DNA from: Thermohalobaculum sp039816045
Lineage (GTDB): Bacteria; Pseudomonadota; Alphaproteobacteria; Rhodobacterales; Rhodobacteraceae
DNA: 64,000 nt
NCBI GenBank assembly: GCA_039816045.1
Contig: JBCBYB010000019.1
Span: 23,252 to 87,251, forward strand
Direction of reading: 5' to 3'
Shown: in pieces, positions 52,174-61,207 of the stretch
Numbering within the stretch: position 1 is the stretch's first letter
How the letters are laid out: each line of letters starts with the position of its first letter
Made by a program: the position numbers and the translations under genes
Notes under the pieces: generated by a model
Told to the model about the DNA's origin: nothing
The model's input: the letters and a program-made list of their open reading frames with translations, nothing else
The model's database searches: none

Positions 52174-55100
52174 ATGGGTTACCGGTTGGAGACTGGCGGG
52201 CGGTTGATCGATCGCGCAACGGAAATCTCGTTCCGCTTCAATGGCCAGACGCTCACGGGACATGCGGGGGACACGCTTGCCTCGGCACTGTTGGCCAATG
52301 GCCGGACGCTTGTCGGTCGGTCGTTCAAGTACCACCGTCCGCGCGGGATCCTGGCGAGCGGAGCAGAAGAGCCGAATGCCTTGATGGGTGTCGGCACGGG
52401 CAACCGGTTTGAGCCGAACCAGCGCGCGACCACGACCGAGCTCTTCCCCGGCCTCGAATCGCAGAGCCAGAACCATTGGCCCTCGCTCGAGACGGATATC
52501 GGGTCGCTCAACGCGGCCTTAGCCGGGGTGGCGCCGGTTTTTTCGGCCGGGTTTTACTACAAGACCTTCCTCGCGCCGAGGGTCGCTTGGAAGCATGTCT
52601 TCGAGCCGGTCATTCGCCAGGCCGCCGGTCTTGGCAAGGCGCCGAGCGAGCCGGATCCGGATACCTATGAGCACTTTCATGCCCACACCGATGTGCTGAT
52701 CATAGGCGGTGGGGTCGCAGGGATTACCGCGACGCGTCAGGCCGCTGAGGCCGGGGCAGACGTCCTTCTGATCGAGCAAACTGCGCATTTCGGCGGGCGC
52801 GCTTTGGTGGAAGAGGAGACCCTTATCGACGGGCTCCCTGCACCCGAGTGGACAGCGCGCGAGATCGCGGCGCTTGAGGCGATGCCGAATGTGACGCTCC
52901 GCAGCCGCGTGATGGGGGCCGGGCTCTACGACCATGGCTACGCATTGCTCTATGAACGGGTGTCGGATCACATGCCGGGTCAGCCGGGGGTCCCGCGCCA
53001 TAGGCTTTGGCGCGTGCGGACAAAACAGATCGTGGTTGCGACGGGGGCGATCGAGCGGCCGCTCACGGTGGCCAACAACGATCTGCCCGGGGTCATGCTC
53101 GCCTCAGCGGTCCGAGACTATGTGCGCCTTTGGGGCGTCTGTCCTGGCAACAAGGTCGTGATCTCGGCAAACAACGACGATGCCTACAGGACAGCGCTTG
53201 CGTTGCATGGAGCGGGGGCCGAGGTCCGGGCCGTTGTCGATGTGCGCCGAGCCGTGACCGGGCCGTTAGCGGACCAGGTGCGCGCCTTGCAGATCCCCGT
53301 TCTCGAAGGCCATGGCATCGCCAAGATCAAAGGCGGCAAGCAGGTCGAGGCGGTGGAGGTTGCGCGTCTGACTGAGGCGGGCGGCATTGGCGGGGCAGGG
53401 AACAAACTCTCTTGCGACTGTGTGGCGCTGTCGGGTGGATGGTCTCCGGTGGTCCATCTCTACAGCCATTGCGGCGGTAAGCTGCGGTGGGACGACAAGG
53501 CTCTGATGTTCCGGCCGGCGCCGGAGCGGGGCGCCCCGATCGGAGCCGATGGCGCCGTGAACACCCGCTGTGGTGGCGCGTCGAACGGGCATCTCGGGAC
53601 GGCTGCCTGCTTGGCGGACGCGGCGCGGGCAGGTGGAGAAGCGGCTGCGGCTGCCGGTTTTGTGGCTCCGGCACTGGATCTGCCTTCAGTCGATGAGGCG
53701 GAGGAAGCTCCGATCGAAGCTCATTGGTTTACCCCATCTCGCGATGCGCTCGCCCACGGCACAAAGCATTTCGTCGACTTTCAGAACGATGTGACTGCCG
53801 CGGACGTCCGTCTGGCCGCGCGCGAGGGGTACGAGAGTGTCGAGCATACCAAGCGTTACACGACGCTCGGCATGGCGACGGATCAGGGCAAGACCTCGAA
53901 CATCGCCGGGCTCGCGCTTCTGGCTGAGGCGCTCGGCAAACAGATCCCGGAGGTCGGCACCACCACGTTCAGACCGCCCTACACGCCGATCTCCATGGGC
54001 GCGATTGCGGGGTCGGCCAAAGGACCGCTCTTCAAGGCGATCCGACAGACCCCGATGCATGGCTGGCATGCGGAGAACGGCGCGGACTTCGAGCCGGTCG
54101 GCGATTGGTTCCGCCCGTTCTGCTACCTACGTCAGGGCGAGGACCGGCACGCTGCTGTTACCCGAGAGGTGCTGAACACCCGCAATCGGGTTGGGATCCT
54201 GGATGCCTCGACGCTTGGCAAAATCGCTGTCATCGGACCGGATGCGCCGAAATTCCTCGACCGCATCTACACCAACATGATGTCCACGCTAAAGGTCGGT
54301 CGCTGCCGCTATGGCCTGATGTGCACGGAGAACGGTTTCCTCTTCGATGACGGCGTGGTCGTGCGTACGGGACCCGAAAGCTATCTCTGCCACACGACCT
54401 CTGGCGGCGCCGACCGGGTTGCCGCGCATCTCGAAGAGTGGCTGCAGACCGAGTGGTGGGACTTGAACGTCTACACCGCCAACGTGACCGACCAATGGGC
54501 GCAGATCGCGGTCGCCGGCCCCGAAGCGCGGGCGATCCTCACCGCCGCGGGCACGGATATCGACCTCTCGGCTGAGGCGCTGCCTTTCATGTCCTATCTG
54601 GAGGGTAAGATCGCCGGAGTGCCGGTGCGTCTCTTCCGGATTTCATTCTCGGGCGAGATGGCCTTCGAGATCGCGACGCCTGCCGGGCACGGCATGGCAT
54701 TGTGGCAGGCGTTGCTGGATGCCGGGGAACCGCTCGGCGTGATGCCGTACGGGACCGAAGCGCTGCACATCATGCGGGCCGAGAAAGGCTTTATCATGAT
54801 TGGCGACGAGACCGACGGGACCGTAACCCCGCAGGATCTCGGCCTTCACTGGGCGGTGTCGAAGAAGAAAGACGACTTTCTGGGTAAGCGCGCGCAGGAG
54901 CGGATCGATCTGACCCGGCCCGACCGCAAGCAACTGGTCGGGCTCCTGACCGACAACCCGCAGGTCGTGCTGCCGGACGGTGCCCATGCGGTGGCAGAGA
55001 CGCGCGAGGCTGGCAAGCCGATGGTCACCATCGGCCATGTCACCTCGACCTACATGTCCCCGACATTAGGGCACTCGATCGCCATGGCGCTGATCGAAGG

Positions 55101-55215
55101 CGGGTCGCAACGCATGGGCGAGAGCCTCAAGTTCCCCATGGAGGACGGCACGATCCTCCGTGCGACGGTCGTCGACCCGGTGTTCTATGACAAGGAGGGC
55201 GCTCGCAATGTCTGA
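52174..55215 (+). CDS. soxA: Sarcosine oxidase alpha subunit
   Basis: A 1013-residue subunit. It has an N-terminal ferredoxin-like fold (FRFNGQTLTGHAGDTLASAL, with SFKYHRPRGIL), an NAD-binding domain with DVLIIGGGVAGI at about 173-184, a further dinucleotide region (QIVVATGAIERPL), and a C-terminal aminomethyltransferase (GcvT-like) domain from about 610 that binds folate. The subunit carries NAD+ and receives the methylene group. Coupled to soxD (3 nt) and overlapping soxG by 8 nt. Confidence 0.96.
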   Translation: MGYRLETGGRLIDRATEISFRFNGQTLTGHAGDTLASALLANGRTLVGRSFKYHRPRGILASGAEEPNALMGVGTGNRFEPNQRATTTELFPGLESQSQNHWPSLETDIGSLNAALAGVAPVFSAGFYYKTFLAPRVAWKHVFEPVIRQAAGLGKAPSEPDPDTYEHFHAHTDVLIIGGGVAGITATRQAAEAGADVLLIEQTAHFGGRALVEEETLIDGLPAPEWTAREIAALEAMPNVTLRSRVMGAGLYDHGYALLYERVSDHMPGQPGVPRHRLWRVRTKQIVVATGAIERPLTVANNDLPGVMLASAVRDYVRLWGVCPGNKVVISANNDDAYRTALALHGAGAEVRAVVDVRRAVTGPLADQVRALQIPVLEGHGIAKIKGGKQVEAVEVARLTEAGGIGGAGNKLSCDCVALSGGWSPVVHLYSHCGGKLRWDDKALMFRPAPERGAPIGADGAVNTRCGGASNGHLGTAACLADAARAGGEAAAAAGFVAPALDLPSVDEAEEAPIEAHWFTPSRDALAHGTKHFVDFQNDVTAADVRLAAREGYESVEHTKRYTTLGMATDQGKTSNIAGLALLAEALGKQIPEVGTTTFRPPYTPISMGAIAGSAKGPLFKAIRQTPMHGWHAENGADFEPVGDWFRPFCYLRQGEDRHAAVTREVLNTRNRVGILDASTLGKIAVIGPDAPKFLDRIYTNMMSTLKVGRCRYGLMCTENGFLFDDGVVVRTGPESYLCHTTSGGADRVAAHLEEWLQTEWWDLNVYTANVTDQWAQIAVAGPEARAILTAAGTDIDLSAEALPFMSYLEGKIAGVPVRLFRISFSGEMAFEIATPAGHGMALWQALLDAGEPLGVMPYGTEALHIMRAEKGFIMIGDETDGTVTPQDLGLHWAVSKKKDDFLGKRAQERIDLTRPDRKQLVGLLTDNPQVVLPDGAHAVAETREAGKPMVTIGHVTSTYMSPTLGHSIAMALIEGGSQRMGESLKFPMEDGTILRATVVDPVFYDKEGARNV

Positions 55216-55801
55216 TCCGGTGTCCGCCCTCATGGGCGAGCGCGTCGAGCCGCGGTCCGGCCTGGTCTGCAGTGACGTCAGCGAGCGCGGGCAGATCACG
55301 CTGAAGGCGGACCTCGAGATCGAAGCAGTTCGGGCCGCGATCAACGAGGTGGTCGGGGTCGTTTGTCCCGATCCGCGCGGCGCGGTCTTCTCCGAAGACA
55401 ACCGTGGCGCCGTATGGATGGCGGGGGACGAACTGCTGCTGTTCGTGCCGCGGGCCGAGGTGGCCAGCGTGACCGCCGATCTGACTGAGCGCCTTGCCGA
55501 TCTGCACGCCATGGTGCTCGATGTGTCTGACGCGAGAGCTATCCTGCGGCTAACAGGACCGGATGCCGCTGAGACCTTGGCCAAGGGAACGCCGGTTGAC
55601 TTGAGAGATGCGGCTTTTCCGATCGGCCTTGCGCGGCGCACGCATTTGGCCGGGCTCGCAGTCGGGATCTGGCGCCGAGACGCGGATGTTTGGGAGGTGG
55701 TCTGCTTTCGCTCCTATGCTCATCATCTCTTTGCCTGGCTGGCACAGGTCGGCCAGTCGGGGGCCGAGGTTCAGCATGCCCCGCTTTCTGCGAAGGCCTG
55801 A
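55208..55801 (+). CDS. soxG: Sarcosine oxidase gamma subunit
   Basis: A 197-residue subunit related to the GcvT fold, starting MSDPVSALMGERVEP and containing LLLFVPRAEVASV, AILRLTGPDAAETLAKGTPVDL and VVCFRSYAHHLFAWL, typical of SoxG. The ATG at 55208 overlaps the soxA end. It closes the truncated sox cassette. Confidence 0.92.
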   Translation: MSDPVSALMGERVEPRSGLVCSDVSERGQITLKADLEIEAVRAAINEVVGVVCPDPRGAVFSEDNRGAVWMAGDELLLFVPRAEVASVTADLTERLADLHAMVLDVSDARAILRLTGPDAAETLAKGTPVDLRDAAFPIGLARRTHLAGLAVGIWRRDADVWEVVCFRSYAHHLFAWLAQVGQSGAEVQHAPLSAKA

Positions 55802-55859
55802 CAGCAGATCTTCACAAAGTCTTAGCGCGCGGACGAAAACCCGGTTTGCAGTTTTGAAT

Positions 55860-55883
55860 GGTTACGAACCGCCGTTCGTAACC
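55860..55883. promoter_or_regulatory. Perfect 10-bp inverted repeat, candidate operator
   Basis: GGTTACGAAC (55860-55869) and GTTCGTAACC (55874-55883) are exact inverted copies around CGCC. It lies 58 nt after soxG and 70 nt before the next start. The size and symmetry suit a TetR-type operator; no T-run follows for a terminator. No TetR-like gene is nearby. Confidence 0.5.
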
Positions 55884-55953
55884 CATATTGCGGTGCAGCA
55901 AAGAAGGAAACGCACCGGCCTGGGCCCGGATCACTCATTCAGGAGCAGGACCA

Positions 55954-56181
55954 ATGCAAAACAATAGCGATACCAAAGCTGGCAAAACCAATACCGACGC
56001 AGGCAGTGCAATCGAGACATATGCCATCAGCCCCGAGCTGATCGACGCCAAGATCGAAGAGGCGCGGCAGTTGCGGGCCGAAGAACTGGCGCGGACCTAT
56101 ACGGCGCTCGTCGCATGGCTGTTTGGCCCGCGTGAAGAGGGCCGGGCAGAGGGTCAAGCCACCGACGCAAACCGCGCCTGA
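55954..56181 (+). CDS. Small protein with RSP_7527-like helix
   Basis: A 75-residue protein with a Lys/Thr/Asp-rich N-terminus and a helix IDAKIEEARQLRAEELARTY followed by a hydrophobic TALVAWLF. The EARxLRAE pattern is reminiscent of the short RSP_7527-type proteins of Rhodobacterales. AGGAGCAGG precedes the ATG at 55954. Function unknown; similar tiny proteins are often stress-induced, which is inference. Confidence 0.6.
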   Translation: MQNNSDTKAGKTNTDAGSAIETYAISPELIDAKIEEARQLRAEELARTYTALVAWLFGPREEGRAEGQATDANRA

Positions 56182-56185
56182 TCCG

Positions 56186-57352
56186 TCACGCCTTCAGAAC
56201 GACGATCGATTTTGCATCCCAGGAGAGCCGCACACGGCTCTCCCATTCGATTGCTTCGTCCAAAGACCGGATCCGGTTGGTGCGCGCAACGCGGACCAAC
56301 CCACCACCGTCCAGGCGGACATGATAGATGGATTTGTCCCCGAGATAGCCGATCTCATCAACCGTGCCGAGCAGCGTGTTGGGGGCGCTGGTCTCGGCCT
56401 GTCCCGCCTGCTCGATCGCGATTTTCTCCGGACGGAGTGCAAGGCAGGTGGATCGCCCCACCGCTGGCAAGCGCTCTTCGGCGAGCTCGGCAGCACCGCC
56501 GCCTGAAAGCGAAACCCGTCCCGCTTGCTCAACCTGGCCCTCAAAGATGTTCACGTCACCAATGAACTCTGCCACGTAGCGGGTTTCCGGCGCCTCATAG
56601 ACCACATGCGGCTCGCCAATCTGCGCTATCCGCCCCTCGTCCATCACCGCAAGGCGCGTCGAGACGGTCATTGCTTCCTCTTGATCGTGGGTGACGATCA
56701 CAAAGGTCAGGCCAAGGCTCTCCTGAATGTTTACAAGTTCGAACTGGGTTGCCTCGCGCAGCTTGCGGTCCAGTGCGCCAAGCGGTTCGTCCAGGAGAAT
56801 CAGTTTCGGCTTTTTCGCCAGCGCACGGGCCAGCGCAACACGCTGCCGCTGACCCCCCGAGAGCTGATCGGGCTTGCGCCGCGCGAGCTTCTCCAGTCGC
56901 ACGAGTGCAAGCATCTCCTCCACTCGCGAACGGATCTGCGGCCGGGCCATCCCCTCCATCTCCAGACCGAACGCAATGTTCTTTTCCACCGACATGTGGG
57001 GAAACAAGGCATAAGACTGGAACATCATGTTGACGGGCCGCTCATGGGGTGGAATGGCCGTGAGATCCTCCCCATCGAGGAGGATCTGCCCCTCATCCGG
57101 GGTCTCGAACCCGGCCAGCATGCGAAGGAGTGTGGTCTTCCCGCATCCGGACGGTCCGAGGAGAGCGAAGAACTCGCCTCCGTGGATGTCGAGCGAGACG
57201 CCGTCGACCGCGGCAACGCCGGCGAACCGCTTTACGATCCCTGAGACCGACAGATACGGTTTAGCCCCGGGATCCTCCCAGGGCTTCAGCTTGCAGATGC
57301 TGGCCGATGCCGTCACGTCCGGTCTCAGGAGCCCGTCTTGATCCGGGTCCAA
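56186..57352 (-). CDS. potG: Putrescine/polyamine ABC transporter ATP-binding protein
   Basis: A 388-residue ATPase of the PotA/PotG type. Walker A is LGPSGCGKTT, signature LSGGQRQRVALARAL, Walker B LILLDEPLGALD, switch THDQEEAM, and a C-terminal TOBE domain begins at about residue 290. It drives polyamine import with PotF, PotH and PotI. It overlaps the 3' end of potF by 28 nt on the same strand. An N-terminal extension of about 30 residues precedes the core (YLSVSGIVKRFAG). Confidence 0.92.
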   Translation of the reverse strand: MDPDQDGLLRPDVTASASICKLKPWEDPGAKPYLSVSGIVKRFAGVAAVDGVSLDIHGGEFFALLGPSGCGKTTLLRMLAGFETPDEGQILLDGEDLTAIPPHERPVNMMFQSYALFPHMSVEKNIAFGLEMEGMARPQIRSRVEEMLALVRLEKLARRKPDQLSGGQRQRVALARALAKKPKLILLDEPLGALDRKLREATQFELVNIQESLGLTFVIVTHDQEEAMTVSTRLAVMDEGRIAQIGEPHVVYEAPETRYVAEFIGDVNIFEGQVEQAGRVSLSGGGAAELAEERLPAVGRSTCLALRPEKIAIEQAGQAETSAPNTLLGTVDEIGYLGDKSIYHVRLDGGGLVRVARTNRIRSLDEAIEWESRVRLSWDAKSIVVLKA

Positions 57353-58410
57353 AGCCGGGTCACCGTCCGTTGCACACGCGGCGGATAAGGTGTGGTGACA
57401 TAGAGGTTCTCGACAGCCTCTGCCGGTGGGTAAATCGCAGGATCCCCGATCACATCCTCATTCAACAACGGCTGCGAGGCCTTGTTGCCATTGGCGTAGT
57501 AGACGTAGTTGGAGGCCTTCGCGATCACTTCGGGCCGCATGATGTAGTCGAGGAATACATGTGCGTTTTCCTTGTTCGGCGCATCCGACGGGATCGCCAT
57601 CTGGTCGAACCACATCAGCGCGCCTTCTTTCGGGATCGCATACTCGACCGAGACCCCGTTATCCGCCTCGGCAGCACGGTCGCGGGCTTGGAGCACATCG
57701 CCCGACCAGCCGACCGCCAGGCAGATATCGCCGTTCGCAAGAGCATCGATATAGGCCGAGGAGTGGAACTGCTTCACGCTCGACCGGATGGTCTCGAGGA
57801 GCGCTCCGGCCTTCTCGATCTCGTCCGGGTCATGGCTGTCACCACTAAAGCCCAGGTAATTGAGCGCTGCCGGAATCAATTCGGCCGGCGCATCGAGGAT
57901 GTGAATGCCGCAATCCTCGAACTTGGCCAGCATCTCTGGTTTGAAGATGACATCCCAGGTTTCGACCGTATCGGTGCCAAGCCGCTCTTGCACCGCTGCC
58001 ACGTTGTAGCCGATGCCGGTCGTGCCCCACATGTAGTTGATGGAGTACTCGTTGCCCGGATCGTATTTGGCCGTGACCGATGCGATGTCCGCCCACATGT
58101 TCTGGAGGTTGGGGAGCTTAGACTTGTCGAGCTTCTCGAAGACACCGGCCTGGATCTGGCGCTGCATAAAGGTTCCGGTGGGCACCACCACATCATAGCC
58201 CGATCCGCCGGCGAGCATCTTCGTCTCTAGCAGTTCGTTGCTGTCGAAGACGTCATAAACAACCTTGATACCGGTTTCCGCCTCGAACTCAGCGAGGATC
58301 TCCTCGTCGATGTAGTCAGACCAGTTGTAGACATTGACCACTTTGTCCTGAGCCGTGGCGGCGCCGGTTAGCAAGGCGGCCGCTGCGGCTCCGATCAGAA
58401 ACGCGCGCAT
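57325..58410 (-). CDS. potF: Polyamine-binding periplasmic protein
   Basis: A 361-residue solute-binding protein with a signal peptide (MRAFLIGAAAAALLTGAATA) and the PotD/PotF signature VNVYNWSDYIDEEILAEFE, plus TGIGYNVAAVQERLG and CLAVGWSGDVLQARDRA. It captures putrescine or spermidine for import. The ATG at 58410 with GGGAGTG upstream begins the signal peptide. It is divergent from potH, with 160 nt between the starts that must hold both promoters; I see no clear operator there. Confidence 0.93.
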   Translation of the reverse strand: MRAFLIGAAAAALLTGAATAQDKVVNVYNWSDYIDEEILAEFEAETGIKVVYDVFDSNELLETKMLAGGSGYDVVVPTGTFMQRQIQAGVFEKLDKSKLPNLQNMWADIASVTAKYDPGNEYSINYMWGTTGIGYNVAAVQERLGTDTVETWDVIFKPEMLAKFEDCGIHILDAPAELIPAALNYLGFSGDSHDPDEIEKAGALLETIRSSVKQFHSSAYIDALANGDICLAVGWSGDVLQARDRAAEADNGVSVEYAIPKEGALMWFDQMAIPSDAPNKENAHVFLDYIMRPEVIAKASNYVYYANGNKASQPLLNEDVIGDPAIYPPAEAVENLYVTTPYPPRVQRTVTRLWTRIKTGS

Positions 58411-58570
58411 AGTGTCACTCCCTGTTAGCTCCTCGCGGCACCCCGGCCCACGAGTCGCCGCCAGCCTAGCGTTGCCCAACAGACGCGAAAAGCCAAAATA
58501 CGAGCGTTCAAGTAAGCTTGCTCATTCAGAGGGCAGATTCTAGGCTCGCTGCACAAACGGCGGAGGGTGC

Positions 58571-59473
58571 ATGGCGCAGTCGGGACGCGGAATGGGGTGG
58601 GGACGGCGGCTCACGATCCTCGTGCCCTATGCATGGCTGGCCGTCTTCTTCCTGTTGCCATTCTTCATTGTGCTCAAGATATCGGTGTCAGAGCCGGTGA
58701 TTGCGATGCCGCCCTTCGCGCCGCAGTGGGACAGTTTCTCGGCTGCATGGCAGCATCTGACCAACCCCATCGTCGAGAACTACACCTTCCTGTTCTCCGA
58801 TCCGCTCTACGTGAACAGTTATCTCAACAGCCTTCGGATCGCGGGGATATCCACCCTTCTGACGCTCCTTGTTGGCTATCCGATGGCTTATGGCATGGCG
58901 CGCTGCGGCCCGACCTGGCGAGCGATTCTGCTGACGCTGGTGATCTTGCCCTTTTGGACGTCGTTCCTAATCCGCGTTTATGCCTGGATCGGCATCCTCA
59001 AAACCGAGGGGCTGTTGAACTTGGTTCTGCTGTCCATCGGAGTCATCACAGAGCCGCTGGAAGTGCACCTGACGCCGGTCGCCGTTTATATCGGCATCGT
59101 CTACAGCTACCTGCCCTTTATGGTGCTGCCTCTCTATGCGTCGCTTGAGAAGCTGGACACATCGCTCCTGGAGGCAGCTGCGGATCTCGGTGCTCGCGCG
59201 CGGACGGTGTTCTGGCGGGTGGTGTTCCCGCTCAGCCTGCCGGGTGTCGCCGCCGGCTGCTTTCTCGTCTTCATCCCAGCGGTTGGCGAGTTTGTGATCC
59301 CGGAACTGCTGGGCGGAGCGTCAACGCAGATGATCGGACGAACGCTTTGGTCCGAGTTCTTCCAAAACCGCGACTGGCCAGTCGCGTCGGCCGTTGCGGT
59401 GCTGCTGGTTCTGGTGCTGGTGGTCCCCATCGTGATCTTCCAAAAGATAGCGCGTAAGGGAGGAACCGGCTGA
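58571..59473 (+). CDS. potH: Polyamine ABC transporter permease PotH
   Basis: A 300-residue permease with six membrane segments and the EAA loop (LEAAADLGARARTVFWRVVFPLSLPG). Residues FIVLKISVSEP and LTLVILPFWTSFLIRVYAWI match PotH/PotB. Overlaps potI by 1 nt. Confidence 0.93.
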   Translation: MAQSGRGMGWGRRLTILVPYAWLAVFFLLPFFIVLKISVSEPVIAMPPFAPQWDSFSAAWQHLTNPIVENYTFLFSDPLYVNSYLNSLRIAGISTLLTLLVGYPMAYGMARCGPTWRAILLTLVILPFWTSFLIRVYAWIGILKTEGLLNLVLLSIGVITEPLEVHLTPVAVYIGIVYSYLPFMVLPLYASLEKLDTSLLEAAADLGARARTVFWRVVFPLSLPGVAAGCFLVFIPAVGEFVIPELLGGASTQMIGRTLWSEFFQNRDWPVASAVAVLLVLVLVVPIVIFQKIARKGGTG

Positions 59474-60267
59474 TGCGTCGTGGGCCGAGTCTATCGCTCA
59501 CGGTGATGATGGCCGTTGGGTTCGCGTTCCTCTACCTACCGATCGTCATCCTGGTAATCTACAGCTTCAACGAGTCAAAGCTCGTCACCGTCTGGGGCGG
59601 TTGGTCGCTCAAATGGTATGGCGAGCTTTTTAGGAATGAGGGGCTGCTCGACGCGGCACAAATCTCTGTTTTGGTCGCGATCACCTCCTCGACGCTCGCG
59701 GCGTGTCTTGGTGTGATGGCAGGGATCACGCTGGCCCGTGTGCCGCGGTTCTTCGGCCGCACGCTGTTCTCCGGCATGGTCCTGGCGCCGCTTGTGATGC
59801 CGGATGTGATCATAGGGCTCTCTCTGCTGCTGACCTTTATCTCGTTGTCGCTGGACCGAGGCTTTCTCACGATCGTCATCGCGCATGCGACGTTCTCGAT
59901 GTGCTATGTCGCGGTGGTGGTGCAGGCACGCCTCGCCGGTTTCGATCGATCGGTTGAGGAGGCGGCACAAGATCTCGGGGCGCGCCCGGCGACGGTGTTT
60001 TGGCGGGTTACGCTGCCAATGATCGCACCCGGGGTGATCTCTGGCTGGTTGCTCGCCTTCACACTTTCGCTGGACGACCTGGTGATCGCGAGTTTTGCGT
60101 CGGGTCCGGGCTCGACCACGCTTCCGATCAAAATCTTCTCCTCGGTGCGGCTCGGAGTGACGCCTGAGATCAACGCCATTGCCACAATTCTCATCGGATT
60201 GGTCGCGGTCGCGACCTTGGCCTGGTCGATCAGTTTGAAGCGTGCACTCGCCGACCGAGAGGACTAG
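59473..60267 (+). CDS. potI: Polyamine ABC transporter permease PotI
   Basis: A 264-residue permease with six membrane segments, FLYLPIVILVIYSFNESK at the start and the EAA loop EEAAQDLGARPATVFWRVTLP, typical of PotI/PotC. Its stop is 5 nt from the end of the convergent deacetylase gene. Confidence 0.93.
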   Translation: MRRGPSLSLTVMMAVGFAFLYLPIVILVIYSFNESKLVTVWGGWSLKWYGELFRNEGLLDAAQISVLVAITSSTLAACLGVMAGITLARVPRFFGRTLFSGMVLAPLVMPDVIIGLSLLLTFISLSLDRGFLTIVIAHATFSMCYVAVVVQARLAGFDRSVEEAAQDLGARPATVFWRVTLPMIAPGVISGWLLAFTLSLDDLVIASFASGPGSTTLPIKIFSSVRLGVTPEINAIATILIGLVAVATLAWSISLKRALADRED

Positions 60268-60272
60268 GGCGC

Positions 60273-61178
60273 CTAGGCCCCGGCAACCCGGGCCGCTTCC
60301 TCGAAAAGGATGGCGTGGTGGTTCGCCAATCGCTCCGGATCATCATCGTACCCGCCGCCGATCGCGCCTATCAAGGGCACCGAGGCGCCCCGTACGGTCT
60401 CGATCACCAGCCTGTCCCGCGCGCGGACACCCTCGGACGTAAGCGCGAGGCGGCCAAGCCGATCCCCTTCCCAAACATCGACCCCGGCGTTGTAGAACAC
60501 CAGAGCAGGTTGGCTCTCATCCATTGCCCGCTTGAGACCCGCGCTGAGTGCAGCGAGGTAGTCGGCGTCCCCGGTGCCGTCGGGTAGACCGATATCGAGG
60601 TCCGAAGAGGGCTTCTCGGCCGGGTAGTTCTTCTCCGCGTGGATCGAGAAGCAGAACACCCGTGGTTCGTTTGCAAAAATCCGCGCCGTCCCGTCACCTT
60701 GGTGCACATCAGCGTCGATGATCAGGATGGGTGAAGGCCCCTCTCGATCGAGCACTGCCATAGCGGCCACTGCGACGTCGTTGAACACGCAGAACCCGGC
60801 GCCGCCCTCTGGGCCTGCGTGGTGGGAACCACCGGCTGTGTTTGCGGCGATCCCATGCTCTAACGCCATCCATGTGGCGAGCATTGTCCCCGCAGTTGCC
60901 AGGCGGGCGCGGCGGGTGACCTTTGCATTCCCGGGCAAACCGATCCGGCGAACCTCTAGATCGGTGAGCGCGCCGTCGAAGACCCGGTTCACATAGTCAG
61001 GATCATGCGCAAGGGAGATCTGCGCAGAGGTTGCCGGCGAGGGGGCGAGCATTGCCCCTTCCGGCATCAACCCTCTCCGCTCAAGGGCTTCCCGGAGATA
61101 GCCATACTTCGACATCGGGAAGCGATGGCCGGGCCGCAGCGGGATGCGGTAGTCCGGGTGGTGGATGATTGGCAGCAT
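60273..61178 (-). CDS. Histone-deacetylase-family amidohydrolase (class IV/HDAC11-like)
   Basis: A 301-residue zinc amidohydrolase. The catalytic parts are visible: the His pair in GGSHHAGPEGGAGFCVFNDV, metal ligands in DADVHQGDGT and YNAGVDVWEGDRLG, and the late GGGYDDD. The short length, PGHRFPMSKYGYLREAL start and the GVDVWEGDRLGRLALTSEGV block resemble the class IV (HDAC11) subgroup more than acetylpolyamine amidohydrolases. Human HDAC11 removes long-chain acyl groups; the bacterial substrate is unknown. Position beside polyamine transport hints at acylpolyamine turnover but is weak evidence. The ATG at 61178 was chosen for family length; bioY is 29 nt upstream on the same strand. Confidence 0.85.
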   Translation of the reverse strand: MLPIIHHPDYRIPLRPGHRFPMSKYGYLREALERRGLMPEGAMLAPSPATSAQISLAHDPDYVNRVFDGALTDLEVRRIGLPGNAKVTRRARLATAGTMLATWMALEHGIAANTAGGSHHAGPEGGAGFCVFNDVAVAAMAVLDREGPSPILIIDADVHQGDGTARIFANEPRVFCFSIHAEKNYPAEKPSSDLDIGLPDGTGDADYLAALSAGLKRAMDESQPALVFYNAGVDVWEGDRLGRLALTSEGVRARDRLVIETVRGASVPLIGAIGGGYDDDPERLANHHAILFEEAARVAGA

Positions 61179-61207
61179 GCCCGCTGGGGGCTGTTCCGGC
61201 TCCCGGC

